Source of the DNA: Maribacter sp.
Lineage (GTDB): Bacteria; Bacteroidota; Bacteroidia; Flavobacteriales; Flavobacteriaceae
Length of the DNA stretch: 49,026 bases
Direction: 5' to 3'
Assembly: GCF_016744255.1 (NCBI RefSeq)
Contig: NZ_JADGES010000011.1
Span: forward strand, 1-49,026
In this document: piece after piece, positions 1-8,433 of the stretch
How positions within the stretch are numbered: the stretch's first letter is position 1
How the letters are laid out: each line of letters opens with the position of its first letter
Made by a program: the position numbers and the translations under genes
The notes under the pieces: generated by a model
The model's database searches: none
What the model was told of the DNA's origin: nothing
Seen by the model: the letters and a program-made list of their open reading frames with translations, nothing else

Positions 1-29
1 AAATAGTAGTATGTCCATCACTATATTTT

Positions 30-617
30 TTAACTTAAAGCTTTGGTAACTAATGCTAAAGAGGAATCTGAAAAAGGGAGTTTTAAAGCACTTTCGTGTC
101 CTTTTTTAGACATTTTTCGCCATGTTTTTTGCAATATATCTATTAATTTTTCTTCGGGATATTTTTGAGCAAATACTTCAAAATAATACTCTAAAAAAAC
201 CAAGCAAATCACATCTTCTAGAATCTGGGTTTCTTTATTCTTTTTAAGTTGTTTTTTTTCTAACAGAAAAGCAACTTGTTCAATAACTTTAGGCTCGTAG
301 TCGATAGAATTTAAAATAGAACTCGCTTTCTTGGCGTGGTGTTTTTTTAAATCTTGTCGCCATTTTAAATAACCAGTTCGGTTCATGTCATACGAGTCCC
401 TAGCAATTTCCCATCTGCATATATGTTGGCAACGAGCAGTAAGTTGTAACGCTTCTGAAGCATTAGGTATAAATGTATTTAATTTATTGGTCATCCTAGT
501 GGCATAAAGAACTTCTTTAGCGTAGGTTTTTCCTTGATATAATTCTTTATTCGGGTCTTTTTCGTTTGCTGTATCAAAAAGAGAAAAAGCCTTTTGTAAT
601 TTATCTAAAGTTGCCAT
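30..617 (-). CDS. DUF4202 family protein
   Basis: Protein of 195 aa that resembles the DUF4202 family, which has no established function. It is soluble: no signal peptide and no membrane segment. It is mostly alpha-helical by composition and carries conserved-looking His and Cys residues near 64-68 (ARCQHICRWE) and a His-rich helix near 92 (KKHHAKKAS), a pattern that could bind metal, but that is inference. The ATG at 617 follows a housekeeping promoter at 637-669. It has no TGAYNNNNRTCA site at the activating distance, so it probably lies outside the regulon described here. Confidence 0.75.
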   Translation of the reverse strand: MATLDKLQKAFSLFDTANEKDPNKELYQGKTYAKEVLYATRMTNKLNTFIPNASEALQLTARCQHICRWEIARDSYDMNRTGYLKWRQDLKKHHAKKASSILNSIDYEPKVIEQVAFLLEKKQLKKNKETQILEDVICLVFLEYYFEVFAQKYPEEKLIDILQKTWRKMSKKGHESALKLPFSDSSLALVTKALS

Positions 618-636
618 ATGGGTATGGAATTAGTGT

Positions 637-669
637 CAAAACTATTCAGAAAAACCAATATACACAAAA
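637..669 (-). promoter_or_regulatory. Housekeeping-type promoter of the DUF4202 gene
   Basis: On the minus strand a perfect -7 element TAGTTTTG (positions 644 to 637) is preceded, 20 bp upstream, by TTTTG (669 to 665), matching the TTG / TAnnTTTG promoter of Bacteroidota. It is a useful contrast to the activator-type promoters of this window, which lack the upstream TTG. Confidence 0.6.
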
Positions 670-969
670 GCATCTTCTATTTTTACAAGATATGTCACAA
701 TATGATTTTCTGTATCGTTTATATTTTCATCAGTTTTTAATTTCTATAGCAAAACTTACGCTTTATCTATAGAGTCTAATGTTGTAAGAAAGTACAAATA
801 AAAAAAGTATTCCAATGCGAAGGTTTTGGATTGCTTCTTTAGTCTTTCCCTGTGTTTCTTTGCGGTTGCAGTTTCTGGAGACTATTTTATAATTGATGAT
901 TTGTTATATTGTTAGGAATTCTAGCCCTAGAAATAAAATTTGTAACCAAAGAGAGAGTAGAATTGAATA

Positions 970-1012
970 TGATGCCTGTCATAAAAGTAAGGAGGTAAAT
1001 AAAATATTTTTG
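970..1012 (+). promoter_or_regulatory. Crp/Fnr-type site and -7 element before the porin gene
   Basis: TGATGCCTGTCA at 970-981 (centre 975.5) is followed by a perfect -7 element TATTTTTG at 1005-1012. Centre to first T is 29.5 bp, the same as at the other sites of this window. No TTG lies about 20 bp upstream of the -7, as expected for an activator-dependent promoter. The half sites TGAT and GTCA fit the consensus, but the central bases GCCT differ from the usual ATTT. Confidence 0.7.
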
Positions 1013-1040
1013 CGCTTAAATTTATATCAAACAATCGATT

Positions 1041-2336
1041 ATGAAAAAGCAATTTGTACTATTAGGATTAGCCTTATTTAGTATTCACTTGGGATACTCT
1101 CAATTTACCTTAGATGGTGAATTTCGGCCAAGAACGGAGTATAGAAACGGATATGGTTCTATAATACCAGATGCAGCCGACGCAAGTTTTGCAGTATCTA
1201 CAAGAATACGCTTAAATGCAGGTTATAAAACGGAAGGGTACACTTTTTATTTAAGCTTACAAGATGTGCTTGTTTGGGGAGAAAATAGACAATTAAAACC
1301 AGAAGATAGTAATAACTCTTTTTCTTTATTTGAAGCTTGGGCAGATCTTAAGTTAGGAGAAGGTTTCTCTACAAAATTAGATAGACAAGCTATTGTTTAT
1401 GATAATCAGCGTATTATGGGAGCTGTAGGTTGGGCGCAACAAGCACGTAGTCATGATGCTGCTCTTTTAAAATATGGTAAAGGAAAATTTAAAGCAGATA
1501 TAGGGTTGGCTTATAATCAAGATTTTTCTACAACAACTGGTAACCCTGCTGGTTTTCAGTCGGTTGGTACAGCATATAACACTACGGGCTTTTTTAGCTA
1601 TAAAACAATGCAGTATGCTTACTTAAAACAAAGTGGAGATACTTTTTCAGGGAGTTTTTTGATACTGAATAATGGTTTTCAAAATTTTGAAACGGATGGT
1701 ACTACGCCAGATGGTTTAAGCAACCTACTTACCGTTGGTACGCATTTAGGATATGAGCAAGGTGAATTTGGTGTAGATTTTAATGCATACTTACAATCAT
1801 GAGAAAGACAAGGTTCTGTGGATGTCAGTAGTGCTTATTTATTAGGATTAGATTTAAGCTTAAAAGCTTCACAGAAAATAGGATTAGGAGCTGGTGTCGA
1901 GGTAATAAGTGGAAATGATGCTAGTACAACAAATAAAACGGAAGCCTTTTTTCCATTGTATGGAACTAATCATAAATTCAATGGATTTATGGATTATTTT
2001 TATGTAGGTAACCATGCTAATTCTGTTGGTTTAGTAGATATTCATGTAAGCGTAAAGTTTAAATTAGGAAAAAAATCTAGCTTATTAGTTAAGGCATTAA
2101 ACTTTAGCGGAGAACAAGAATTACCAAGTGGAGAAAAATTTTTAGGAACAGAAATAGATTTAGTTTTTTCGCAGCAATTTAATGGGTATGGTTTAAGTAT
2201 TGGGTATTCTCAATTATTTGCTAGCGATGGTATGTATGAGCTTAAAGGAGTTACAGAGGCTAATGCCGCTGATAGTCAGAATTGGGTTTGGGTTATGTTA
2301 ACGATTAAACCTAAGTTTTTAAATACAACTAAATAA
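1041..2336 (+). pseudogene. Alginate-export-type outer membrane porin, interrupted by in-frame TGA
   Basis: A signal peptide (residues 1-20, MKKQFVLLGLALFSIHLGYS) is followed by a beta-barrel sequence resembling the alginate export porin family (FTLDGEFRPRTEYRNGYG at the start of the barrel). The frame ends at TGA 1800-1802 after 253 codons, then continues in the same frame from 1803 for 178 more codons to TAA at 2334-2336. Together they give about 431 codons, a normal porin length. A single base change would restore the frame, for example GGA to TGA. Both halves keep amphipathic strand patterns, so the damage looks recent, or is a sequencing error. The gene has its own Fnr-type promoter, so the intact porin probably worked under oxygen limitation; its substrate is unknown. 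Confidence 0.75.
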
Positions 2337-2430
2337 AAGTGTTTACACGTTATTCCTTGGGTGTAGGACCGCCACAACTTATTTTATTCTGTTGTATCGG
2401 CTTTTTTATTTTTAAATATAACTTAGTCGT

Positions 2431-2792
2431 AATAGGGGAGCCTCCAATGGGAAAGAGGCTATTGCTATGGTTAAATATTTAGTGCCAAATTTACGTATGC
2501 CAGTAATGAATGGAATGGCCATTATACTTTCTATGCACGATTGTGAAGAGTGTGTTTTTAAAATCAGGAAGTACTTTAGCGGAGAAATTACTTACTTGTA
2601 AATCCTTCTAAAAACTCTTTAGAAGAGCTAGTAAAAAGGATGAAAAGGATTTTTTTTAATCTTATCAGTAAAGAATTTTAGGGTTGGTTTTGTCTGGATT
2701 AACGAATAAAAAAATTAGAGGATAGCAAGCGTAGGGTAGGAACACATCGTTTTAATTTGATGTGTAAAAAGGAAATTAAAAAGGTGCTGTAG
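2431..2792 (+). pseudogene. Remnant of a NarL/LuxR-type response regulator
   Basis: No intact frame exists, but pieces of a receiver plus LuxR DNA-binding regulator can be read in order. Frame one (2431-2601) gives GASNGKEAIAMVKYL, then PNLRMPVMNGMA fused directly to IILSMHDCEECVF, ending at TAA. The second frame (2601-2792) gives NPSKNSLEELVKRMKRIFFN, stops at TAG (2679) and TAA, then VGTHRFNLMCKKEIKKVL before TAG. These pieces match the typical receiver motifs NGKEAI, RMPVMNG and LSMHD and the recognition-helix region THRFNLMQKL. The phospho-acceptor Asp region and the stretch after NG are deleted. The gene is dead. Confidence 0.7.
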
Positions 2793-2826
2793 CTTTCTAA
2801 AAACAAAGGAGCATAATTTAGTTTTT

Positions 2827-3321
2827 TTAATCAAAATCATCATCGCCCATACGATCAATAAGAGCATCTATTTCTTGAATAGCCTCTTTTCTGCGAAGTT
2901 TAGCTTTGGTTATTATTTCTGGAGGGTTATTTGGGTAGGAAATCTGAATATTATAATAATCGATTAATGTTTTTAAAGCATTTAATCGGGCAGCTATTTT
3001 CATTTGCTGTACTTGTTCTTCTAAAGCTTTTTCGGAATTTTTCTGAGCGATAGCAGATTTTTTTAATTCTGTTCTATTCAGAGCTATTTCATTCCTCTGC
3101 ATTTTTAAATCTTCTTTTTGTAAAACAATAGTGTAGATTAATCCAGCAAAAGCAAATCCAGAAAATAACGCATTTACGGCTCCAAAAGAATCGCCAAACG
3201 TTCCTCTGTCTGACCAGTTATCAAGCCCAAATAGAATAAAAATAACGGATAATACCCATATGACTAAAACCAAAATAATCATTTTTGGTAGGAGGCTTTT
3301 TTTAGAATTTTCTTTTTCCAT
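2827..3321 (-). CDS. Small two-TM protein with coiled coil, unknown function
   Basis: About 164 aa. Two membrane segments lie near residues 13-34 and 45-66, followed by a charged helical region (about 70-120) with heptad-like KxxLxxQxxE patterns that suggests a coiled coil on the cytoplasmic side. The motif DRGTFGDSFGAVNALFSGFA between the segments is common in small membrane proteins of unknown function. The codon at 3322-3324 is GTG and is followed at once by ATG at 3321, so I place the start at 3321. It is 14 bp downstream of the DUF5995 gene and probably shares its transcript. No function can be assigned. Confidence 0.7.
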   Translation of the reverse strand: MEKENSKKSLLPKMIILVLVIWVLSVIFILFGLDNWSDRGTFGDSFGAVNALFSGFAFAGLIYTIVLQKEDLKMQRNEIALNRTELKKSAIAQKNSEKALEEQVQQMKIAARLNALKTLIDYYNIQISYPNNPPEIITKAKLRRKEAIQEIDALIDRMGDDDFD

Positions 3322-3335
3322 CACGTAAAAATATT

Positions 3336-4094
3336 TTAATTCTCTTTTAGTTTGCTAATAATTTTGCCCACATTTTTTTCCTCAAAAAAGCGAATAAATT
3401 TTAACCCTGTTCGTATAAGAAAAGATTTTGGGGCTTTTATAATAGTACTAAGTGCCAAAACTACATCATCGATACCTTTTATAGCCTCTTTCTTTTCTGT
3501 TACTGGTATAACATGCAAGAAGGTAGCACTATTCCATGATTGTTCTCTAGCCTTACGCATACTAAAATCTATTATTTTTTCATCGGATTTTAAACCAACA
3601 ACATCTAATAGAAAAAGTAAAGGAGAGACTCTTCCTAAACGTTTTTGCATTTCATTGGTAATTTGAAAGAGAACGGTGTTTACAGCGTTAAAATCGTTCT
3701 CAATATCTTTTATTGCTTTGCCTTCCATGGTTTCGCTAGTAGCAATACCTAAATCTAGATTTATATGTGCATTAATACCTAGCATTATGTGTTGAAGAAT
3801 AGTAAGTGGTTCTTCTTTACAACGAAAAGAAAATTCCCAACATTGACTTACTGGCTTACCTTTTCTAAAATCATGGTAGGCTTCTAAATATAAATTAGCA
3901 AAAGCTACATCCATTTGCTCTAATTGGGCATTGTTTTGAACATTACCTAGTTGTACTTCTTTTAAAATTTCGGCTGTGGTTCTTCTATAAATATAAGCGA
4001 ATAAACCCAAGCGGTCATTGGTTGCTATGGCATCTTCTATTATAAGATCTAGTTCCGCTAGTACCTCAGAAATAGTGGTAGGTTTTGGTGTCAT
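3336..4094 (-). CDS. DUF5995 family protein
   Basis: Protein of 252 aa resembling the DUF5995 family. It lacks a signal peptide. Recognisable features are the helical segments around LGLFAYIYRRTTAEI, YLEAYHDFRKGKPVSQCWEF and HIMLGINAHINLDLGIA (about residue 106-122), the last with two His residues that are typical of the family. The function is not established. It is the first gene of a likely two-gene operon with the membrane protein at 2827-3321. The upstream flank is a decayed glyoxalase-like gene, so its promoter may have been rearranged. Confidence 0.75.
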   Translation of the reverse strand: MTPKPTTISEVLAELDLIIEDAIATNDRLGLFAYIYRRTTAEILKEVQLGNVQNNAQLEQMDVAFANLYLEAYHDFRKGKPVSQCWEFSFRCKEEPLTILQHIMLGINAHINLDLGIATSETMEGKAIKDIENDFNAVNTVLFQITNEMQKRLGRVSPLLFLLDVVGLKSDEKIIDFSMRKAREQSWNSATFLHVIPVTEKKEAIKGIDDVVLALSTIIKAPKSFLIRTGLKFIRFFEEKNVGKIISKLKEN

Positions 4095-4104
4095 ACTTTT
4101 TAAA

Positions 4105-4257
4105 CTATATATGTTGGCTATAATAAGATAGGGTTTTCGTCGGGGTTGGTTATCATAAAACTTGCAGAGCCAGTACTTGTAGTGTTTGTTTTCTTATGAA
4201 TAATAATTCCTTTTTCTTTTGATTATCTCTTATATCGTTAAATGCTCCTAGTTTCAT
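4105..4257 (-). pseudogene. Decayed VOC/glyoxalase-family protein
   Basis: On the minus strand, ATG at 4257 opens MKLGAFNDIRDNQKKK, which joins the typical VOC N-terminus (MKLGAF) directly to the later element (D-I-R-D-x-Q) through an internal deletion. One base shift later the frame reads GIIIHKKTNTTSTGSASF and then MITNPDENPILL, which matches the VOC C-terminal pattern SGPASFMxxDPDGNPILxDQHI. After a TAG another shift gives QHI and the natural stop at 4105-4107. Normal family members have about 120-130 residues, so more than half is lost. Confidence 0.6.
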
Positions 4258-4328
4258 AACCATAGGTTTTGGTAATACGTTGCATTTTTCTTTATAGGGG
4301 AACTTTAATATACTGTAAGTTAAACAAT

Positions 4329-4520
4329 TTATTCTGTTATTATAATGCCATTTTGCATTTCGGTATCGGTAGGTTTTTCGAACCAGGTCTCCATAAAATT
4401 AAAATTTTCTTTGCTGACTTTAAATTCAAAAGAGGTTCCTTTTCTATACATATTCAGGGTATGTGTCTTTTCTTGATTAAAGTTAGTCAATTTTTTAACA
4501 AACCTGCTTAATGGAATAGA
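4329..4520 (-). pseudogene. Possible gene remnant of unknown family
   Basis: A minus-strand open frame of 63 codons without a convincing start. It has protein-like composition (for example KTHTLNMYRKGTSFEFKV and NFMETWFEKPTDTEMQNG) and ends at TAA 4329-4331. It sits between the VOC remnant and a featureless stretch, so it is probably the C-terminal end of another lost gene. The overlapping plus-strand frame at 4269-4511 is rich in Phe, Cys and Ile and looks like its shadow. I do not recognise the family. Confidence 0.3.
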
Positions 4521-4838
4521 TTACAGGTTATTAATGAATGTAGTACAGGGCAAATATTTTCTTTAATCTGGAAGATGGGTTGTGTTTCTGTACGGGATTT
4601 ATTCTAATAAAGGCTATACAGTTGCACATCTGTTCTTATGTGGAAGTATTAAAGATTAACAATGTTGGTAATTACATTTTTAGATGTGTAACTAATAGTA
4701 AAATTTAGGTTCTTTAAGTTTGCTTTTAGATGAGCTGTATCGCTTTTCTATCCATCCATTTTGTAGAGCTTTCAGCAGAGTATATCTGCTCTGGTTTGTG
4801 AAGCATCTAAAACATTTTTTAAAAAGATAGATATGGTT
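4521..4838. other. Gene-free stretch, probably decayed
   Basis: I see no intact gene, hairpin or regulatory site here. Translations of the minus strand give scattered protein-like fragments interrupted by many stops, in keeping with the decay seen in the neighbouring 2.4-4.5 kb. Confidence 0.4.
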
Positions 4839-5918
4839 CTAGGAACTAAGTAATAGTCTTTTATTAAGAGGGGTAATTTCTTTGGTGATAAAATCTATTT
4901 CGGCAAGTGCTTTCTCAGCAAAATTAAATAGACTCAAGGCACGGTCTAAATTCTGGTTTTCATAAGTAACTTGGTAATAGATATTTCCATTTAGATAATC
5001 TGTCAATGCTCTTAATCCATGAATAAAAGGCATAAAAACGACTCCTAGTGGTAAGGTTTTTAATTCGGCTGCGGATAAAAAGCCAGAGTTAGACTCTAGG
5101 CCATGTATAAAAGCAGTGAATAAATCTTTGTTGAAGGTTATTTTTGTATGGTCTTTTTCGTCTTCGGGAGCTGTGTTTACAATAGTACGAACGGCATCCC
5201 CAAAATCATAAAAGAAATATCCTTTCATAACGGTGTCTAAATCTATTAGGCAAAGCGCTTTGTTGCTAGATGTAGAAAATAAGATATTATTTAATTTGGT
5301 GTCGTTATGGCAAACCCGAGCGGGTAGTTTCGGATTTTGCAAAGGGGCTAAAACTTGGAAAAAAGTAGGCGTATAATTCAATGCTTTTTTGGCTATCTCT
5401 TTTCTTTTTTCGGTCGTAGACTCTAGTGCTTGTACAAACTGTTTTCTCCGTATATCTAAATTATGAAAATCGGGAATAGTATCTGTATAATCTTTGGCGT
5501 ATTCTTTTTGTAGCTGGTAATGAAAAATACTTATGATTTTACCTGCTTCTAATGCAATTTGTGGGTTGGTAGTAGTATTGTAAACAACGTTATCTTTTAT
5601 ATAGGTCATTATCCGCCAAGCTCCTTGTTTTGTAGTAACGTATGCTTGTTTGTCCTTTGTTTTAAGAAATTCAATTTTAGCATATTCCTTATGTTCTAAA
5701 AGATGTAAAACATTTGTTATGTTTTGCATTAACCCATCTACATTCGGAAAAACATCAGTATTTATACGTTGCAATATGTATTTGGGCGCAGTATTGGTAA
5801 CCACTAAAAAGGAAGTGTTAATTAATCCATTAATTAAAGGTGAAAAACTATAGTTTTTGCTTCCTTCTATAAAATGAGATATTATCGCTTGTAAAGTGGT
5901 GTCCGTATACTTTTGCAT
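4839..5918 (-). CDS. Anomeric sugar kinase, N-acetylhexosamine 1-kinase-like
   Basis: Protein of 359 aa of the aminoglycoside phosphotransferase (APH) fold. The catalytic loop HNDTKLNNILF (about residue 204-214) and the metal-binding IDLDTVMKGYFFYDFGD (about 225-241) closely follow the NahK pattern of N-acetylhexosamine 1-kinases. The reaction would be phosphorylation of GalNAc or GlcNAc at C1. The start ATG at 5918 lies 3 bp after the nucleotidyltransferase stop, so both are cotranslated. The neighbour would turn the sugar 1-phosphate into a UDP-sugar. The exact sugar is inferred from family and from the GH109-like gene across the divergent promoter. Confidence 0.75.
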   Translation of the reverse strand: MQKYTDTTLQAIISHFIEGSKNYSFSPLINGLINTSFLVVTNTAPKYILQRINTDVFPNVDGLMQNITNVLHLLEHKEYAKIEFLKTKDKQAYVTTKQGAWRIMTYIKDNVVYNTTTNPQIALEAGKIISIFHYQLQKEYAKDYTDTIPDFHNLDIRRKQFVQALESTTEKRKEIAKKALNYTPTFFQVLAPLQNPKLPARVCHNDTKLNNILFSTSSNKALCLIDLDTVMKGYFFYDFGDAVRTIVNTAPEDEKDHTKITFNKDLFTAFIHGLESNSGFLSAAELKTLPLGVVFMPFIHGLRALTDYLNGNIYYQVTYENQNLDRALSLFNFAEKALAEIDFITKEITPLNKRLLLSS

Positions 5919-5921
5919 AGT

Positions 5922-6812
5922 CTAGTCTTGCCAGAGTGGGGCAGGGTATTCCTTCTTCTCAGTTCTTTCTTTTAAAGCTTGTACCACTTCTTCTCGATCT
6001 TCGGCATAAGTAACACCAAACCACTGTCCTTTAGAATGTAACGCTTTAATAGGGCTTTCTCCAGATTCCATTATTTTCTTTAGGATTAATGGTAGGTAAA
6101 GTTCACTATTTTTAATTAAGCGCTCATCTTCTAGAAAAGTAATAAAATTTTCTTCTATAGCTTCAAATATTTCGGGTTGGCAAATCCAAAAATTCATACT
6201 GCATAACTCATCTCCAGAGAAAACATTCCCGGTTACAGTATCGGTTATAGTACTGCCGTTCTTTTGAATCTTTATATGTTCATCAATGGCTATTAAATTT
6301 GCGTCTTCGTCTATTTTACAGATTCCTCTAGAGACAGAGCCATTGTTAGATAAGGTATCTTTTAAGGTGTAGCCTACAAGCCCGTAGCTATTTTCATTTT
6401 CCGGGTTATTTAAAAAATTAGCGGCATTTATAAACGCATCTTTACCATAATAGTCATCCGCATTTAATACTACAAAAGGATTTTCTATAACATGGCGAGC
6501 AGACCATACTGCATGTGCGGTTCCCCAAGGCTTTTCTCTTTCACCCGAAAAACCAACGCCATAAGGTAAGTCTAAGGTTTCTTGAGAAATTACATCTAAA
6601 TCTATATTCTCAGGAATACGTTCATCCAAGTGGTTATGTGTAAAATCCACTTTGTCTTTTTGGGTAATAACAACGATTTGGGTAAACCCAGCTTCTATAG
6701 CATCAAAAATGCTGTATTCCATTAAAAGCTCTCCATTAGGACCCAAGTCATCAAACTGTTTTAACTTCCCATATCGGCTTCCGCGTCCGGCTGCCATCAA
6801 TAATAATGTCAT
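5922..6812 (-). CDS. Sugar-1-phosphate nucleotidyltransferase
   Basis: Protein of 296 aa. The N-terminal signature LLMAAGRGSRYGKLKQ (residues 4-19) is the nucleotide-binding G-x-G-(S/T)-R motif of sugar-phosphate nucleotidyltransferases, and VVLNADDYYG (around 134-143) gives the metal-binding Asp pair. It probably makes a UDP-sugar from the product of the kinase encoded 3 bp downstream. A signal peptide is absent, so it is cytoplasmic. It is the first gene of a two-gene operon divergent from the GH109-like gene. A possible -7 element TATCTTTA lies at 6856-6849 on this strand. Confidence 0.75.
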   Translation of the reverse strand: MTLLLMAAGRGSRYGKLKQFDDLGPNGELLMEYSIFDAIEAGFTQIVVITQKDKVDFTHNHLDERIPENIDLDVISQETLDLPYGVGFSGEREKPWGTAHAVWSARHVIENPFVVLNADDYYGKDAFINAANFLNNPENENSYGLVGYTLKDTLSNNGSVSRGICKIDEDANLIAIDEHIKIQKNGSTITDTVTGNVFSGDELCSMNFWICQPEIFEAIEENFITFLEDERLIKNSELYLPLILKKIMESGESPIKALHSKGQWFGVTYAEDREEVVQALKERTEKKEYPAPLWQD

Positions 6813-6878
6813 AATTTAAAAATGTTAAAAAGTAATTTTTTACTAGTATAAAGATATTTTAAAATTCGGTTAGCATGG

Positions 6879-6896
6879 AAATTTAACGTTAAATTT
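6879..6896. promoter_or_regulatory. 18-bp perfect palindrome between divergent sugar genes
   Basis: AAATTTAACGTTAAATTT is a perfect inverted repeat with a central CG. It lies between the divergent starts at 6812 and 6967 and looks like an operator for a dimeric repressor, such as a LacI-type protein (inference; no regulator gene is adjacent). TAATTTTA at 6911-6918 is a possible -7 for the rightward gene. Confidence 0.45.
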
Positions 6897-6966
6897 TATA
6901 TTTTGTTTTGTAATTTTAGAAGAATTTTAGAACAAATAGATTATTGTATAATAAAACACCGCTTTA

Positions 6967-8319
6967 ATGGGTACAAGAAGGAAATTTATAAAGAATACAG
7001 CTGCTTTAGGAACAGGGCTATTATTGGCTCCAAATCTATCTTTTAGTAGGGTTAGTGCTGCGGATAAGTTAAATGTAGCATTAATTGGGGTTGGGTTAAG
7101 AGGAACCAATCATCTTACCAATTTACTAGCCCGTAAAGATGTAAATGTTACCGCAATTTGCGATGTAGATGCCGCTAGAATAACCCTGGCCAAAGACCTT
7201 ATAAAAAAGGCAGGAGGTAAGGCTCCAAAAGTATTTGGAAATTCAGATTACGACTATAGAAATTTATTAGAATTAAAAGAGGTAGATGCTGTAGTTATTG
7301 CCACACCTTGGTTATGGCATACCAGAATGACGGTAGATGCTATGAAGGCAGGAAAATATGCAGGTGTTGAGGTTTCCGCATCGAACACTATAGAAGAATG
7401 TTGGGATTTGGTAAATACGCATGAAGCCACAGGTACCAATATGATGATTTTAGAGAATGTAAATTATCGTAGAGATGTTCTTGCCGTTTTAAATATGGTA
7501 AAGCAGAATGTTTTTGGGGAGCTGGTTCATTTTAGATGTGGCTATCAGCACGATTTAAGACATGTGAAATTTAATAACGGAAAGCAACCTTATGGTGGAG
7601 GTGTAGAATTTGGAGACAAAGCAATTTCTGAGGCTAAATGGAGAACCCAACATTCGGTAAAACGCAATGCAGATGTGTACCCTACCCATGGCTTAGGGCC
7701 CATTGCCGCTATGGCCAATATAAATAGAGGAAACCGATTTGTATCTATGACTTCTAGTGCGACTAAATCTATTGGTCTACATAATTATATTGTTAAGAAT
7801 GGAGGAGAAGATCACCCCAATGCTACCGTAAAATTTAAGCAAGGAGATGTTATAACGTCTACCATAGAAACGGCAAATGGGGAGACGATTATAATAACCC
7901 ACGATTGCAATTTACCAAGACCTTATTCCTTAGGGTTTAGAGTGCAAGGTGCTAATGGACTTTGGGAAGTAGATGGTAATAGAATGTATATAGAAGGAGA
8001 ATCTAAACCCCATAAATGGGATATTGCAGATTCTTGGTTAGAAAAATATGACCACCCGTTGTGGAAAAAGTATGGAGAATATGCTTTGAATGCAGGTCAT
8101 GGAGGAATGGACTTTTTTGTGCTTAATGCCTTTGTAGAATCTGCCAAAGAAAAAATAGCACCACCTTTAGACGCATATGATGCTGCAGCATGGAGCGCTG
8201 TAACACCACTTTCCGAACTATCTATAGAGAATAATGGAGCGCCACAAGATTTTCCAGATTTTACTCGCGGTATGTGGATAAAACGACAACCGTACAATTG
8301 GGTGAAAGACACTTTTTAG
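6967..8319 (+). CDS. Tat-exported Gfo/Idh/MocA protein, GH109-like glycosidase
   Basis: Protein of 450 aa. The N-terminus TRRKFIKNTAALGTGLLLAP is a twin-arginine signal. A Rossmann NAD-binding motif follows (VALIGVGLRGTNH, about residue 38-50). The arrangement matches the GH109 alpha-N-acetylgalactosaminidase type of Gfo/Idh/MocA proteins, with conserved stretches such as VEVSASNTIEECWDLV, NVNYRRDVLAV and YPTHGLGPIAAM (about residue 238-249). Known GH109 enzymes release GalNAc with NAD as a recycled cofactor. Together with the divergent kinase and nucleotidyltransferase it suggests release of GalNAc outside and its salvage inside. A non-hydrolytic oxidoreductase role cannot be excluded. Confidence 0.75.
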   Translation: MGTRRKFIKNTAALGTGLLLAPNLSFSRVSAADKLNVALIGVGLRGTNHLTNLLARKDVNVTAICDVDAARITLAKDLIKKAGGKAPKVFGNSDYDYRNLLELKEVDAVVIATPWLWHTRMTVDAMKAGKYAGVEVSASNTIEECWDLVNTHEATGTNMMILENVNYRRDVLAVLNMVKQNVFGELVHFRCGYQHDLRHVKFNNGKQPYGGGVEFGDKAISEAKWRTQHSVKRNADVYPTHGLGPIAAMANINRGNRFVSMTSSATKSIGLHNYIVKNGGEDHPNATVKFKQGDVITSTIETANGETIIITHDCNLPRPYSLGFRVQGANGLWEVDGNRMYIEGESKPHKWDIADSWLEKYDHPLWKKYGEYALNAGHGGMDFFVLNAFVESAKEKIAPPLDAYDAAAWSAVTPLSELSIENNGAPQDFPDFTRGMWIKRQPYNWVKDTF

Positions 8320-8373
8320 GATAAACACACTAGTAATGCAATGATGTAGTTTTAGACGTACAACATTCATTTA

Positions 8374-8416
8374 TGATATTTATCATGTTTTTTACTTTGA
8401 TATGCGCCTAGTTTTG
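8374..8416 (+). promoter_or_regulatory. Crp/Fnr-type site and -7 element before hemN
   Basis: TGATATTTATCA at 8374-8385 (centre 8379.5) precedes a perfect -7 element TAGTTTTG at 8409-8416. Centre to first T is 29.5 bp. The leader to the hemN ATG at 8434 is very short. Activation under low oxygen makes sense for an oxygen-independent heme-synthesis enzyme. Confidence 0.85.
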
Positions 8417-8433
8417 CAGTGTAAATAACAGGT

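Larger units (their letters stand above)
618..1040. other. Intergenic stretch before the porin gene
   Basis: A 423-bp gap between divergent genes. It holds the DUF4202 promoter at its left end and the Fnr-type site with -7 element at its right end (970-1012). The small open frames at 566-772 and 893-1081 look like chance frames. I see nothing else recognisable between 670 and 960. Confidence 0.5.

Noticed and set aside
893-1081. Open frame of 62 codons before the porin
   Set aside because: It runs through the Fnr-type site and promoter and overlaps the porin signal peptide; no protein-like pattern.
1800-1802. TGA in the porin gene as a selenocysteine codon
   Set aside because: The position is in a beta-barrel porin where no selenoprotein is known, I see no SECIS-like hairpin directly after it, and one base change explains it better.
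4269-4511. Plus-strand open frame of 80 codons
   Set aside because: Composition (many Phe, Cys, Ile) is that of a shadow frame; the minus strand at this place looks more like real protein.
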